A DNA stretch of 64,000 nt from Leishmania mexicana MHOM/GT/2001/U1103. Taxonomy: Eukaryota > Euglenozoa > Kinetoplastea > Trypanosomatida > Trypanosomatidae. Where the stretch lies: positions 181,501-245,500 of the forward strand of contig NC_018324.1 in NCBI RefSeq assembly GCF_000234665.1, read 5' to 3'. This document shows positions 52,213-63,992 of the stretch, piece after piece (positions within the stretch are counted from its first letter, which is position 1; the number at the start of each line of letters is the position of its first letter). A program made the position numbers and the translations under genes. The notes below the pieces were generated by a model, which was not told where the DNA came from, did no database searches, and saw only the letters and a list, made by a program, of their open reading frames with translations.

Positions 52213-52260
52213 AATATATCTAAATATATATATAGAGAGAGTGATATATATACATACATC
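52213..52260. repeat. TA-rich imperfect repeat
   Basis: AATATATCTAAATATATATA then GAGAGAGTGATATATATACA; about 45 nt of low-complexity AT-rich sequence. Confidence 0.8.
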
Positions 52261-53021
52261 CTGGTTTTGTTTGCACTTCCGTTTTCGCGTGTTTTCCGTT
52301 GTGCAACGAGTTAGAGGCGAAGGCACACACAACACACAACACACATAACAAAAAAAGGCCAACACAGAAATAAGCACACGCACACAAAAGAGCCTTCACG
52401 GTGCTGCCCCTTGTCCGAGTAGAAATTGAGAGGAATTCCATATCGCTGGTTGTAGGCTAGTACACACTGCGACTGCACCGCCGACGCGCCTCCCTTCCCC
52501 CCTCCTGGTCTCTACACCTTTCATCTTCATTGTCCCCACCAGCCTAGGCCTTTTTCCGGCCTCTCTTTCATTTGAGGGGTCTCCATCTCTCCTTCTCTCT
52601 CGTGCTATCTTGTCCTCACTGTTGTCGTTCTCTCCCCCTCCCCTCGTCTTTCTTCGAGCCCCTTTTTTCTCGTTGTGTCCCTTCTCAGTTCAACGTAGCC
52701 CTCCCTCCTTCCCTGCCCCCTTCCACCACCCTCTCTCACTGACATCATAATTTGTTTCGTTAGGTATTCGCTCGTCCGTTTCTATCTTCTTGTGTGTGTG
52801 TCTGCGGATTCACTGTGTGAAGAGAAGGATCGCGACCTTACCCCTGCCCTCCGCACGCGCACAGTCAAGTTGCTCCTCCTCAACGATACTCAAAGGACCA
52901 GCGTCAAACGAAGAGAAACACACAGGCGGGGATATCTGCGCAACACCAGGGTAACTGTGGTGCTTGATCAGACAAACAACGTACAAAAAAACTTCAACGG
53001 ACTCCCACGACGAATAAGAAA

Positions 53022-54644
53022 ATGTTCCCCATGGATATCGCCAACAGTGGGAACCAGCAGATGGTGTACCGCAACAACCAACCCCCGCAACAGCGTCAGC
53101 AGCACCAGATGCCGCAGCATCATCTGCAGCAGCAACACCATCAGATACCGCAGCAACAGATGTTTCCATCTCAGTATGGATATCAGCAGCAACAGCCTTA
53201 CCTCGCGTACCCCAGCACCGCAAGCCCAAGCGCCGGGAAGGGAGCAATGGACTTTATACCGTCACAGCAATACATGCCTCAGCAGCAGATGTTCCCGTAC
53301 GGATACACGCAGCAGCATCAATCTCCGTTGAACCAGCAGTTCTTCCCTTCGGTGATGGCCCCGCAGACGCAGCCGCCACCGCCGCCCTTGCGCTACAACC
53401 AACAGGGCAACAGTAACACCACCAACCAGTACATGGGTGGCCATGTCGGTGGCCATCCGCGTTACCATGGCGGACGTGGACGCGGCGGCATGCACAGCGG
53501 ATATGGTGGCCAGTTCCATCGACAGGTGCACAACAATTACTTCTACAACCAGCAGCACCACTATAGCAGCAACAATGCCGTGCCGGAAAAGACGCCGACC
53601 GTGCACCTAATTCACCCAGAAACGAAAAAGATCATCAGCATCAAGCTGAACCGTATTTACAGCACCATGGCGGACATTCGTCCTCAGTTTCAGCATCAGC
53701 AGTCGCACAGCAACGGCGCTTCTGCGAGCAACGTCGCTAGCGTCGTTGAGGACAGCAAGTCGGAGAAAGCGAGTGCGAACGAGAGGCCGAAGGAGAAGAG
53801 TGATTCTTCGCCGGCGCCAAAGTTTGATCCCAAGACGACGAAGCTGGTGCTATGTCTCAGCTTCCTCAGCCCCAAGGGGTGCATGCACGGCAGCGGGTGC
53901 GATAAGGTGCACATCGCCGGTCTCGAGTACACCTGGCCACAAGTGGAGGCGAAGGAGGTGAAGAAGGAAGGTAAGAAGGCATACTCCGCAGGTTTTTTTG
54001 TGCACTGCTACGACCCAACCTTGACTCGCTACTACAAAGTACCGTCAGGGTCTGTCTACGTGACGAAAGGCAGCGCCGACTACGTGAACATGTTCAACGA
54101 CCACGGCGATAACTTCAAGATGAAGTTCAAGCTGTGTGCGCCGACGCTGGAGGGCGCCGAGTGCGAGAAAGGGGAAGAGTGCGAGGACATCCACTGCTCC
54201 GTTGCCGACCTGGAGGCGGTGCGGGAGAACAGCGCAAACGCGACGCACATCAACAACATTGAGGCCATGGCCGATGTGCCGCGCCTGCCTGCTGACATGA
54301 CGGTACGCGTCTTCAATCAGAACAGCTTCGACACGTGGCGAGACTACCCGGGCGGTAACTTACTCATAACGGAGGGAGCCAAGGCATATCAGAAACAATA
54401 CGAGCAGGAGATGAACAGCGTGCCGACCCGAAAACGTATGCAGCACTGCGCACACTTTCGTCTCAAGGACATGTGTCGCCTCGGCGAGTCATGCAGGTTC
54501 CTTCACGTACTACCGACGGAACAAGAGCTCAAGGAGCGCAAGGATGCCGAGGCGGCCGAGGCGGCTGCAAAGACGATGGAGGAGGCGACGGGCGAGGGAA
54601 ACATGAAGGCAGATGAGAGAGGTGCAGGGGCGAAGATCGAGTAG
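53022..54644 (+). CDS. ZC3H32: Triple CCCH zinc-finger protein, ZC3H32-like
   Basis: A putative mRNA regulator of 540 residues, paralogous to the protein at 39373. The first 190 residues are Gln/His/Pro-rich (polyQ tracts such as QQRQQHQMPQHH) and contain an RGG-like patch (GGRGRGGMHSGYGG, 150-163). Three fingers: C278-x8-C287-x5-C293-x3-H297, C372-x8-C381-x5-C387-x3-H391 and C476-x8-C485-x5-C491-x3-H495. The shared module VYVTKGSADYVNMFNDHGDN lies at 345-364, and the shared pre-finger motif TVHLIHPETKKIISIKLNRI at 193-212, far from finger 1 because of a charged insertion (about 220-270). The C-terminus is Glu/Ala-rich. In T. brucei ZC3H32 represses bound mRNAs in bloodstream forms as I recall. 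Family certain; orthology from gene order. Confidence 0.88.
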   Translation: MFPMDIANSGNQQMVYRNNQPPQQRQQHQMPQHHLQQQHHQIPQQQMFPSQYGYQQQQPYLAYPSTASPSAGKGAMDFIPSQQYMPQQQMFPYGYTQQHQSPLNQQFFPSVMAPQTQPPPPPLRYNQQGNSNTTNQYMGGHVGGHPRYHGGRGRGGMHSGYGGQFHRQVHNNYFYNQQHHYSSNNAVPEKTPTVHLIHPETKKIISIKLNRIYSTMADIRPQFQHQQSHSNGASASNVASVVEDSKSEKASANERPKEKSDSSPAPKFDPKTTKLVLCLSFLSPKGCMHGSGCDKVHIAGLEYTWPQVEAKEVKKEGKKAYSAGFFVHCYDPTLTRYYKVPSGSVYVTKGSADYVNMFNDHGDNFKMKFKLCAPTLEGAECEKGEECEDIHCSVADLEAVRENSANATHINNIEAMADVPRLPADMTVRVFNQNSFDTWRDYPGGNLLITEGAKAYQKQYEQEMNSVPTRKRMQHCAHFRLKDMCRLGESCRFLHVLPTEQELKERKDAEAAEAAAKTMEEATGEGNMKADERGAGAKIE

Positions 54645-55546
54645 GTGCACGATGGCAAGAGAGGATGGAAAAAAAGCGACTCAAAGGAAAGAACCAGATG
54701 ACGAAGCTCGATCGGCTCCAAACGCCGTCCTCTGACGAGAGTACAGGACGTTACACAGACAAAAGCGCTACCCCCATACGCAAATGGACAGAGGAGGTGT
54801 GTGTGTGTGTGTGTGCACTTCGTGCCTGGCTGCCGTTCGGCTGTTGCGCTCTTCTTGCATTCCAGAAACACTAACCTCACTTCGTCATGTGGCTCATGTC
54901 GCCATGACGCTGTTCTCTTCTTGTTGTTGCCCACTGTGCTTTCCTTTTTTTTACTTTCGCATGTGACGCTTTTTTTCCCTCAGTGTGGTCCTTTCTTTTC
55001 TGTTTTTTTTTTTCTTTTGTCTTGCTTCTCTCGTATCGTCTTCGGCCATCCTCGTCATCATGTCTCAACGCTGCCCCCTCTCTTTTTATTTTCTGCGTGC
55101 TGTTTGCGCGGAATCTGCGGAGGGGGACGGTGCGTGATTGCTGCTTGTGGCTTGGAGCTCGGTATGCGTGTGTGTGTGTACGTGTTCAATCATTGCCGGT
55201 CTCCCTGTGCCTCTCGCTCACTTTACATTGACCTTGACTCTCTCTCTCTCACTCTGTTTACATGTTTGCTTTTTGTTGATTACTGTGCTCTCTTGTTTTT
55301 TTTTCGTCTATAATCCTTGCCATGCTGTCTCTTCGTTAGATCCTCCGTTGTCCCCTCCTCCTCTCTATGTCTCCCTCCTCGACGGACGAAGACGAACTAC
55401 AAAGGAAAGCAAAACAGAAGGAAGAAACGTCGTCGATGGCGCATTGGCTGTGTGTGTGTGGCGCTGTGTTTCTCCCTCCCCCTCCCACTCTCCCTTTCAA
55501 GCCCCTCACCACTCCTCTCTTTGTTTTCCCGCGTGTGATTTACTTG

Positions 55547-55600
55547 CGCTCGCCGCTCGCCGCTCGCCGCTCGCCGCTCGCTCTCGCTCTCGCTCTCTCT
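55547..55600. repeat. Tandem CGCTCGC heptamer then CTCGCT repeat
   Basis: Five head-to-tail CGCTCGC units followed by TCTCGC/TCTC units. GC-rich, unlike the nearby pyrimidine tracts. Confidence 0.85.
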
Positions 55601-57385
55601 TGTGTGTTTCTTGTTGTCTCTTCGTCGCGTGTGTCGGCTCTCAGTTGACGTTGCCGTCAGCGCCGCCGTCGCAGCGTGTTGTTGTCCGGTGTGAATCGGC
55701 CCTTGTATCCCCTTTGCGTGTGCGTATGTGTGTGAACATGTGCGCTGAATGGGTGGATGGAAAGAGGCAATGTCCCGTTTCACTTTTGGGCTCCTCACAG
55801 ACTTTTCCGTCTTTCTCTCAAGGGCGCAGGTGGCCAAAGGAAAACACGTCGTTTCCCTGCCCTTTCCGCCCCCCTTTCCATTGGTGCATCACCTGAAGAC
55901 AGAGCGCAGCAGAAACACCCACAACAAAGCACCATTTCCCCATCATGATGTGTGCACCAAACGCGTGACCATGTGCAGGAGAAGACAACCGCAGTGCGTG
56001 TGATGTATTCGCACGCTAGTTGGGGCTCCTTTTTTTATTGAGGCGGCTTGCGTCGGGATTGGTATTAACGTAATACAGCGTGTAGTGCTCTTGTTCCCCT
56101 TTTCGCTGCCTTTTCCTTTTTCTGGGGGAGGGGTTTCGTTTTAGACGCGCCCTTTTCGCCACTTCTGCTCCTGGACGAAGAGAACACACACTGCCCCCAC
56201 TTACCCATGAAGAGCGAAGAAAAAAAAAGGAGATCAAAACGAAGAAAACGTACTCGGGGAGGAAACGGACGAGGAGCGAAGCGAAAAAAAAGGAGTAAGA
56301 AACCATAGAACACAATGCGCACTCCAGGTACACGCGCACACACCGGGTGTGTGCAAGGAAAGCGGTCGCTCTACGCGTGCCTTTGCTCCATGAGAAAAGG
56401 GAAGACCTCGCATTTTGTTTTCTTATCTGTGAACCAAGCGGGTTTCCTCGTCTTCGTATTCTTCTCTCGAGGCCCGTCGTTCTCCTTTCACCTCCTCATT
56501 TTCACTCTTGCGGCAAGAAAATGCAAAGGGCTACTGCGTGGGCTGAAAGAAAATGGTCAAGAATTTGCTAGGTAGGCGCACATGCTCACCAGCACATCAG
56601 CGAAAATAACATCGGAGGTTTTTTCTCTCCGCTTTTTTTCCTTGTACGCTTTTCTCCTTGTGCCTGTCCTCGTGGCAGTCTACACGCATATACAAACGCG
56701 CCGCGCATACACGGATCCTTTGTCAAACACCCACTCCCTCTGCGTACAGGATTCCAGTAACATTCCATGGGAGGCAAGACAAAGAGAGACACGAGAATGG
56801 AAGACTCGAAAAAAAGTGGAAAGAGCGCGAGCAAAGTTCATGGAGGACCATTGCGTATCTGTATGTACATATATATATATATATATGTGTGTGGGTGTGG
56901 ACAGAACCATATTGAGCAGGCTGGTGATCTTTTTCCTCTTGCTCTTTCTGTTGCTGTCCTCTTTTCCCACCTCCTGTGCGTTCCGACTGTCCGTCCAAGT
57001 GTGTTACTCGCTGCTTGCTTCGCTGTGTGCTTCCAGAGGTTTATGCTATGTCTCTGTCTCAGCGCGTGTGTGTGTCTGTCTTTGTGTTTGTGTGACCTTC
57101 ATCACCTATATGTACAGCTATTCTGCCTCCTTTCCCCACTCGGGGTGTGGTCTTCTTCCCTATTTTTGCTCTCCTTTGTTTCCCTTTTTCTTTGCTGTAT
57201 AGTCTTTCAAGTTTAAAAGTGTGCCCTCCCCCCGTTTTTGTTCTGTTATCTTTGGTCTTTTCTTTTCCATACACGCCCCTTTTCTTTTTTTAGTTGTCTC
57301 TCTCTCTCTCTCGTTTTCGTCCTGTTTGTGCACACTCTCTCCCTCCCCTCGTCACTCTTTCGCTGTCTTGCTGCCCCCCTTTTTC

Positions 57386-57450
57386 TTTATTATTATTATT
57401 TGGTGTTTCTGTGTTTCTGTGTTTCTGTGTCTCTGTGTCTCTGTCTGTCA
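57386..57450. repeat. TTA and GTTTCTGT/GTCTCTGT repeats
   Basis: A short TTA run, then three GTTTCTGT octamers and two GTCTCTGT octamers in tandem. Confidence 0.85.
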
Positions 57451-57642
57451 TGTCTGCGTGTCCCTATTACCCCCCTTTGTTTTCGCTTGTATGGCATCTC
57501 TTCGCTTGTGTTTTCCAACAGACCTCGTCGTCTGCGTGGTTTCGACCTCCTTTCCCATATCTCTTTTTTTTTGCTGTTTCACCTTCTTCAGCGGGTTGTA
57601 TCTTTTTTTTTCGCGCAGTTTTTTTTTGTTTTCGTGTGTGTT

Positions 57643-57665
57643 TGTCTGTCTGTCTGTCTGTCTGT
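57643..57665. repeat. TCTG tetranucleotide repeat
   Basis: About six tandem TGTC units. A second block of the same motif lies at 57957-57975. Confidence 0.85.
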
Positions 57666-57901
57666 GCTTGTGTGAGCGGCCATATGAGAGCTTCACTTTA
57701 TTGTGAGCGCCCTGATTCCATTCTTCTTTTGTGTGTGTATGTGTGTGCGTGCGTGCGTGTTTTTTTATGAGTTCTGTCCTTGTCTCTCCACCCTTTTTTT
57801 TTCTTCTTTGCGTGCCTTTTCGCGCTCTCTTCTTGAATGTTTTTATTTATTTATTTCATCACTTCCTCAAATTTGATGCGTCTTGCTCCTCAGCCCCTCT
57901 G

Positions 57902-57926
57902 CACACACACACACACACACACACCC
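57902..57926. repeat. CA microsatellite
   Basis: Uninterrupted CA run of about 24 nt. Confidence 0.9.
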
Positions 57927-59455
57927 TCTCTTCCCAAAATGCGCACCTCACCCGTCTCTGTCTGTCTGTCTGTCTTTGTGGCTTGTACTCTACGGCACTC
58001 GACGATTCTTGTGGAACCCTGTCTTTTCTTCCGCACTCTCTCTTTACCTTGCTTTCGCTCTTTTCCACTCGCTGGCTCAATTGGATACCCTCACAGGCAC
58101 AGTAATGATAGACGTGTTGTGTGCGCCAAAGGGGTCATCATTCAATGCCACGTGCGTTCCCTCGAACGGAGAATGATGAACCGATGCGCTGGCCACACAC
58201 ACACACACACACACAGGCAATGAAGAAGAGAGCTACCAAGCGCACTGCTTGGCCCCCCTCCACCTCTCCTTTTCCTCCTGTTTCTTTTGCTTCTCTGTTC
58301 ACGTTGAGTGTTCATGTCTAGTGCTCACATCTTCGGTTTTGGTTTGTTTCCTCCGCGCCTCTGTTGCTTCGCTTCAAACGGTGTTCCTCCCTCCCTCCCT
58401 CTCTTTTTTTGTTCTTCCTTCCCACATGCTTTGATTTTGTTTACTGCCATGCATGCCCCCCTCCCCATCACCGTGTTGTGCTCCCATGCAACCTTTTTCG
58501 TTCCTCAACCGTTTGCCTTTCTCGCCTATTCCTTTCTCAGCTGCACTGCCTCTCCACTTCATCCTTTCCATTTTATTTTTCTATCTTGTGTCTCGGCTTC
58601 TCTGTCTTTACCTTTCTCTGGCTGTGAGTCTTTTCCCGCGTCTCGTGGGTTTGCATTTCCTTTGCGCCTTTTCTTGATCTGCCTTCTCGTTCATGTTTTT
58701 TTTTCTTCTCTGTATGTCCTCTTCCCCTCTTGTATGTGTATGTGTGTGTGTTCACGTACCGCTCTCTCCTCCTCACTTCGACCTTCAGCCTCGCTTACAC
58801 CTCTCTCTCTCCCTTTCTCTACTTACATTGTCTGATATCGTGCGTTGTGTTTTCTTCTCCGACTACCACCACCACGTTGCACTCCCCTGCACCTCGTTGC
58901 CCCACCCCTTATGTTTTTCTTGGGCGCCGCCACTTCCATGGAATACGGAAGTGACGCGAGAGGGAGACGCGGCACAACGACGTGTGCGAGCAGGTGGAGG
59001 GCCGCACGCAGACAAACCAAACGTCACGAACATCAAGAGAGCTTTTGCACAGTGGATTACGTGAATCAGACAATGTGTGTGAGCGTCTGTCTGCGCTGTT
59101 ACCCCTCTCTTTTCTACTTGAGAAAGCAGAAGTATAAGTGCGCGTGCGCGTCACGCGCAAGAAAGCGAAGAGTGCCGAGGTGTAGCCGAATCCCCTCCCT
59201 CCTCCCCCCACACACAACAAACGTGCTCGGACACGCCACGCATCGTTGTCAAGCGCACTTCAAAGGGGAAAAAACACCGTCGAACCTACCGTTTATCACA
59301 CGTGCAAATCGCCTGCTGAACTATCGTCACAAGCACATCCGCAACCCTTTTATCTACAAAAGGAAACGGGTTGACGAGGTCATAAGCGGTAGGGAACAAA
59401 AGCGGCAACAGACTCCGCGCCAGTCGGGTACTTCTCCATCCCGGTTTCTTTACTA

Positions 59456-59497
59456 GCACACACACACACATACATGCATACATACATACATACACAA
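59456..59497. repeat. CA/CATA microsatellite
   Basis: CA run followed by CATACATA units, about 42 nt in all. Confidence 0.85.
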
Positions 59498-62400
59498 GTA
59501 CGCTGCTCGAAAGCTGGTGCCATCATCTTCGCGAGCCTGTACAGTTGCTTGTGTGACGTGCCTCTTTCTGTGTTTCTGTGGATGTCTCTTGCGCATGGTC
59601 ATCCCCTTCAAAATCGCTTCTTGCTCTACCTTGTTCTACCTCTTTGCGAAGGGCGAAAAAAACAGCAACGACAGGGAGGGTGCGTGTGCGGACGCTCTCC
59701 TCCTTCACGTTTGTTTACCGCGCTCGCGTACTTGACCTTTTCTTCCTCTGTTCTCCTCGATTTTGCCTACTTCTTCGTTTGCGTCGCTTTTTGCTTGGTC
59801 TGAAACGGTGCGCTTCTCTTTTTCTCTCTATACATGTATATATATATATGCGTGTGTGTGTGTTTCTATTTTGTCCATCTTCTCTGGTTGACTCTTCTCT
59901 GTGCGTTTTGTCCCTTGTCGTTTTCTTTTCTGTGTAATGTTATGTTCACGTTTGCTCTCGTGGCAGTTGCTTTCCATGCACTAACTTGCTCAGCCTCCCT
60001 CTCGAACCCCTTTCCCTCTCTTCTCTTCGCCTTCGCGCCGAAGAAAGGTTTGCATTGTGCAAAAGAAAAAAGAAGAACCACTATCACGAAAAAGTCCAGT
60101 GAAGACATAAAACAGACGGTCGTACCATAGGATCTTTTTTTCTCCCTTTCTCATTGTTATTGTTTGCTGTGTTCCCTCCCCCTTTCTCCAGGTTGAACTT
60201 CTGCGCCTTCTTGTAGACGCATTAAGATGAACAGCTGTGCAACGCACACACCATCGCACTTGCCGCTCAAGCGCGTTGTGTGCACGCTGCAGAGACAAGG
60301 GCAGAGACATACGGCGATTGTCAAGAAGAGCATCAGCAACCGTAGAAAACGAGAGCTAGAAGACGAAGCCCCCAAAAGACGGGACAAGGAACAGCACCGG
60401 CACCGCAACAAGCGAACAAAAAGGAGAAAGAAAAGAGATATCGGAGTCCATTGATGATCTGACGCGCTTCATTTTCTTTATCTGTGCTCCTGAGACGCAG
60501 AACTATACAACGAAGAAGACATGAGGAAGGACTGTGGGCAATCACACCGCCGCCGCTGTCCTCCTGAAAATGAGGTGATTTACACAAGCGTGTTTCTTTG
60601 TGTATCCGCCGCATCGTCGTGTTTTTTTTTCTCTCTTCAGTCTTCTCAGTTTTTGATCTATATGTAGGTGTGCCTCCCTTCTCTCTTCACTCGTTTCGGC
60701 GCTCCCATATCCTCTTCCTGCTGCACCGCCCCCTCCCCCTCCCCCGTTTCCCAGGTCTTTTGTTGTCAGCTATTTTTTTTTTCTGTGCTCTCTCTTCTCT
60801 CTGTGTGTTGTTCAGCACTGACAGCAAAAGAAAAGTATAAGAAACAGTGAAGCGACGAGGTCAAAAGGGGTGTGGGTAGAGCAATACGAAGGAAGCAGTG
60901 CTGTGAAGGCGGCCACTCCAGTTTAGCAGAGGTCTCTCTGTGCGCGTCGGCTCGCTCTTCCATCCGTGCGTTTGTTTCGTACTGCAAGTGTTTTCTTATA
61001 TAGGGCGGTACAATGTGCACCGCCACGTCTCCGTCGGCGTATTCCTTTAATTCAAACATTAAGGTATAGGAAGGTAAGACACCTCGACAAGGACGTGTTC
61101 CCTGTACGTGGAGCAATGTTGTCGCGCTTGTTATTGGCGTGTACTCGGTCTTTCTTCTGACTTTGTGTGTCCACACTTGTTGATCGTCTTGTCTTTTTTT
61201 TCGGTTTTCTAGCGGGCCTCTCGACGCTGATTACTCTCCGTGTCTCCGTTCCCACTATACAAGCCCACGTACACACTTATGTGTTCTGCTCGCGCCTCTC
61301 AACGCGCTTGTAACCGGCGTGCAGTACTGTGCAGGTGTGCCTTTCAAGGTCTCTTTTTCTTATATACGGAGGCTAGCTTTCTTCCGCCAAAGAACACAGC
61401 TGGAGAAAAAAGGCAAGGAAAAGAAGGAGCGCAGAGGGAGAAAGAGGTGGGTGTGGCGGGGTGGGAGCTCCATGACCGCACAGCTCTAATCGGGACGAGT
61501 GTATGTGGCAGATCTGCGGATTCCACAATCCCATGCGCGGATGTACCACCTCATACCTTTATGAGTGCTTTTTTTGTTCGTTTGTTCTCGCCGCCCTCAC
61601 ACCCAACCTTTCTCACAAAATTCATCATCTCGTGGACCCGGTAAGGCGACAAAACACCGCATACCCATACACGAACTCTCACCACCCACCCGCGAGCAAG
61701 GAGGGCGAAAAGAAGTGAGGTGGTGTGATCTCTGGCAGATCATCGCTTCTTGGCATCATATGTTTTTTTTGTTTCTCTCCCATTCGTTTTTCTGCTTTTT
61801 TTTGTTGCTTGCTCCTTTTCCCCCTTGCGCTCACGCAGCTCTTCGCTCCGTCGTCTTTTTGCGCCGCAAATCGCTGACGCTGTGCTATACAGGAATAGGT
61901 GCACACAGGCACAACGCACGTGCGCCAGCGCGCAGACACATGGTCGACGCGCTGTGAGTATAACAGAACACACGCGCCTGCGCCTGCGTGCGTGTAGTGT
62001 GCGCGGTATGGGGCGGAGATGACGTGGTGCAGGTTTCTCGTTGATGTTCTCGTTCTGCTGGGTGATGAATGGCGCGGACGAAGAACATGAGGAAACGGAA
62101 AAGAGATGGGCTATTCGTTCTACTACTTGTGCTTCGGTGCTCTGTCCATCTTTGTGTGCTTGTCGAACCCGACCTCTGTCGTGACTGTGATTTACTCTCC
62201 TCTCGACCATGCTTGCGGATATGGACGTCTCTCGATTTTTTGCCCGGGATCATCTCTTTCTCTGTGCACCGTTCACTACCATCGGGTTCCCAAGTCGCAG
62301 CACGTACTCGCCCCTTCTTCCTCTCTGTTTTCCCCCTCCCTTTTTTTTCGCTCTTGTCGTTTGTATAGCCGAAACTTTTCTTGATCATACTCTCTTTCCG

Positions 62401-63949
62401 TTTTTCGTTTTTTCGCTTTTTGTTTTAGCTTTCAGAGCATCACCACCACTACCACCACCCAACCCCTTTGCTTTCTGTTTTTCTCCCTTGTCGTTGGCTC
62501 ATTGATCCCGCTGCCTTTCTGATTTCTCATTTCGGTATGGCACTTGCTGGCTACATAGCTTTCTCAGTCTCCCCTCTTCCTCCATACTGCTTCTTCTCAC
62601 GTAGACCCCTCCTCTTTTTTTCCGTCGCTTCCCTTTTTTGTTGCTTCGCCTTCTCTCGGCCTTTTTCTAATTCTTTGCTTTCGCCGCCTCATATGTTAAC
62701 CATGCTCCTCTCTTTCTCCCCTTTTCTTTACCCGTCTTTCCGCCTCACCATCATACACAACTCTCGCTTTCCGCTCCTCCTCGTCTTTTCGATTTGCTCG
62801 TCGTCATACTCCCACTTCTCCTTCCGCAGCCTCCACATTTGCCCTCGCACATGTCTCTCCTATTTGTTGGTTCTGTGGCAGTGTGCCATCTGACGCCTTT
62901 TTTTCTGTTCTCGTCCATCATGGCTTGTGCGTTCGTGTTTGCGAGCCCCCCCCCAAAAAAAAAAACACCTACACAAGTTGAAGGAATGGTGCAGGACGAG
63001 CCCCCAAACCGCTGAACAAAAAGGAACAACAACAAAAAAAAACGGGACGAATAGGGAAGGAACGGCGCGATCTGTTCCACGGCGAGGGTTTTTTTGTTAC
63101 TTCTATAGATGACCAAGACCGAAGACTCACAGGTACGGTGTATTTTGATACAACAGCCAAGGAGAGAGCAGCGGTGTGCGATTCAAGTTGTGCACACAAA
63201 CACTTGGCTTGGGCTCTTTTTTTTCGTGTTGTTGTTCTACTCCCTTTTTTATTTTGCCCTGTGATTCCTCTTGTTTTTTTTCCCTTTTTTTCTTCGCTTT
63301 ATTTTTTTCCATTTGCTCGTTCTTTTTTCTCATTCATTCTCTTGGTTTCTGTGTCGTGGCGTGCTTGTGCTCGTTTTCACCATGTGTGTCTGTGTGTGTG
63401 TGTGCCTTTTCTTCCCTCCCTCCCTCCCTCTCCTTCTTCATTTTACTTTACTCTTCTCCCTCTCGGTCTTTCTCGATCTTCGCCATTCCTCCTCTCTTGG
63501 TTTTCATGTTTTTTTTTTTGTTTTGTTTTCTTCTACCCATACCGTTCCACCCGCCCTTTCTCGTGCCCTCTTTCCCCGACCACCTTTCCTTCTTCCCCTC
63601 TCCTGTTTTGTAATAGCTGCGCAGCGAACACATACACATACACACACGCATACCCAAAAGAAAAAATCCGACTCTTCTATATTTTGACTGTGTTTCTTTG
63701 TTGCCTCTCTGTTGTGCTCCGCTGCCTTGCCGTCGTCTCTCTGTTTGCCGTTGTCTTGCCCTTCCTTCCGTTCCTCTTCGCGTTTTCGCTCTGTCTTTTC
63801 CTCCCTTGCCTGTTTCACTTACGGTTTTTCGGTGCGTCTATGCTCGACGCTCCCCAAAAGTCTTTTTATCTGGCCTACACATCCGTGTAGGTGTCTTATG
63901 CTTTTTTTTATGTGTCTCTCTCCCTCTCTCGTTCTGTTTGTTGGGCCCC

Positions 63950-63969
63950 GCCCCCCTCTACCCCAACAG
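63950..63969 (+). promoter_or_regulatory. Candidate spliced-leader acceptor at window end
   Basis: A C/T-rich stretch (CCCCCCTCTACCCCAACAG) ends with AG at 63968-63969, 23 nt before an ATG at 63993. Confidence 0.4.
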
Positions 63970-63992
63970 CTGACGCTGCATTCACGACAAAC

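Larger units (their letters stand above)
47740..53021. other. Non-coding region between repeat copy 3 and ZC3H32-like gene
   Basis: About 5.3 kb without a credible gene. 47740-48900 is not pyrimidine-biased and holds a perfect 8-bp hairpin at 48674-48692 and a TA run at 48130-48145. From 48930 it is T/C-rich. A C-rich (CCCCT) tract at 51089-51122 and TA-rich sequence at 52213-52260 stand out. The last 280 nt lead to the ZC3H32-like start; AG at 52821-52822 is a candidate acceptor. Confidence 0.5.
54645..63949. other. Long non-coding region downstream of ZC3H32-like gene
   Basis: About 9.3 kb with no supportable gene. Strongly T/C-rich on the + strand with short purine-rich interruptions (about 56180-56580, 58930-59450, 60040-60570). 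Many microsatellites: GT at 54799-54816, a 7-mer repeat at 55547-55581, TA at 56867-56885, TCTG at 57643-57665 and 57957-57975, CA at 57902-57926 and 58195-58216, CATA at 59456-59497. ATG frames at 58938 (172 codons) and 60227 (75 codons) lie in purine-rich patches and show no protein signature. Confidence 0.5.

Noticed and set aside
58938..59456. 172-codon ATG frame in the last non-coding region
   Set aside because: Codon use is unlike the real genes, product is Arg/Cys-rich with no domain, and it follows a purine-rich patch that opens several frames.
60227..60454. 75-codon basic frame preceded by a T/C tract and CAG
   Set aside because: Product is a Lys/Arg/Gln/His run from A/G-rich DNA; acceptor-like context alone is not enough.
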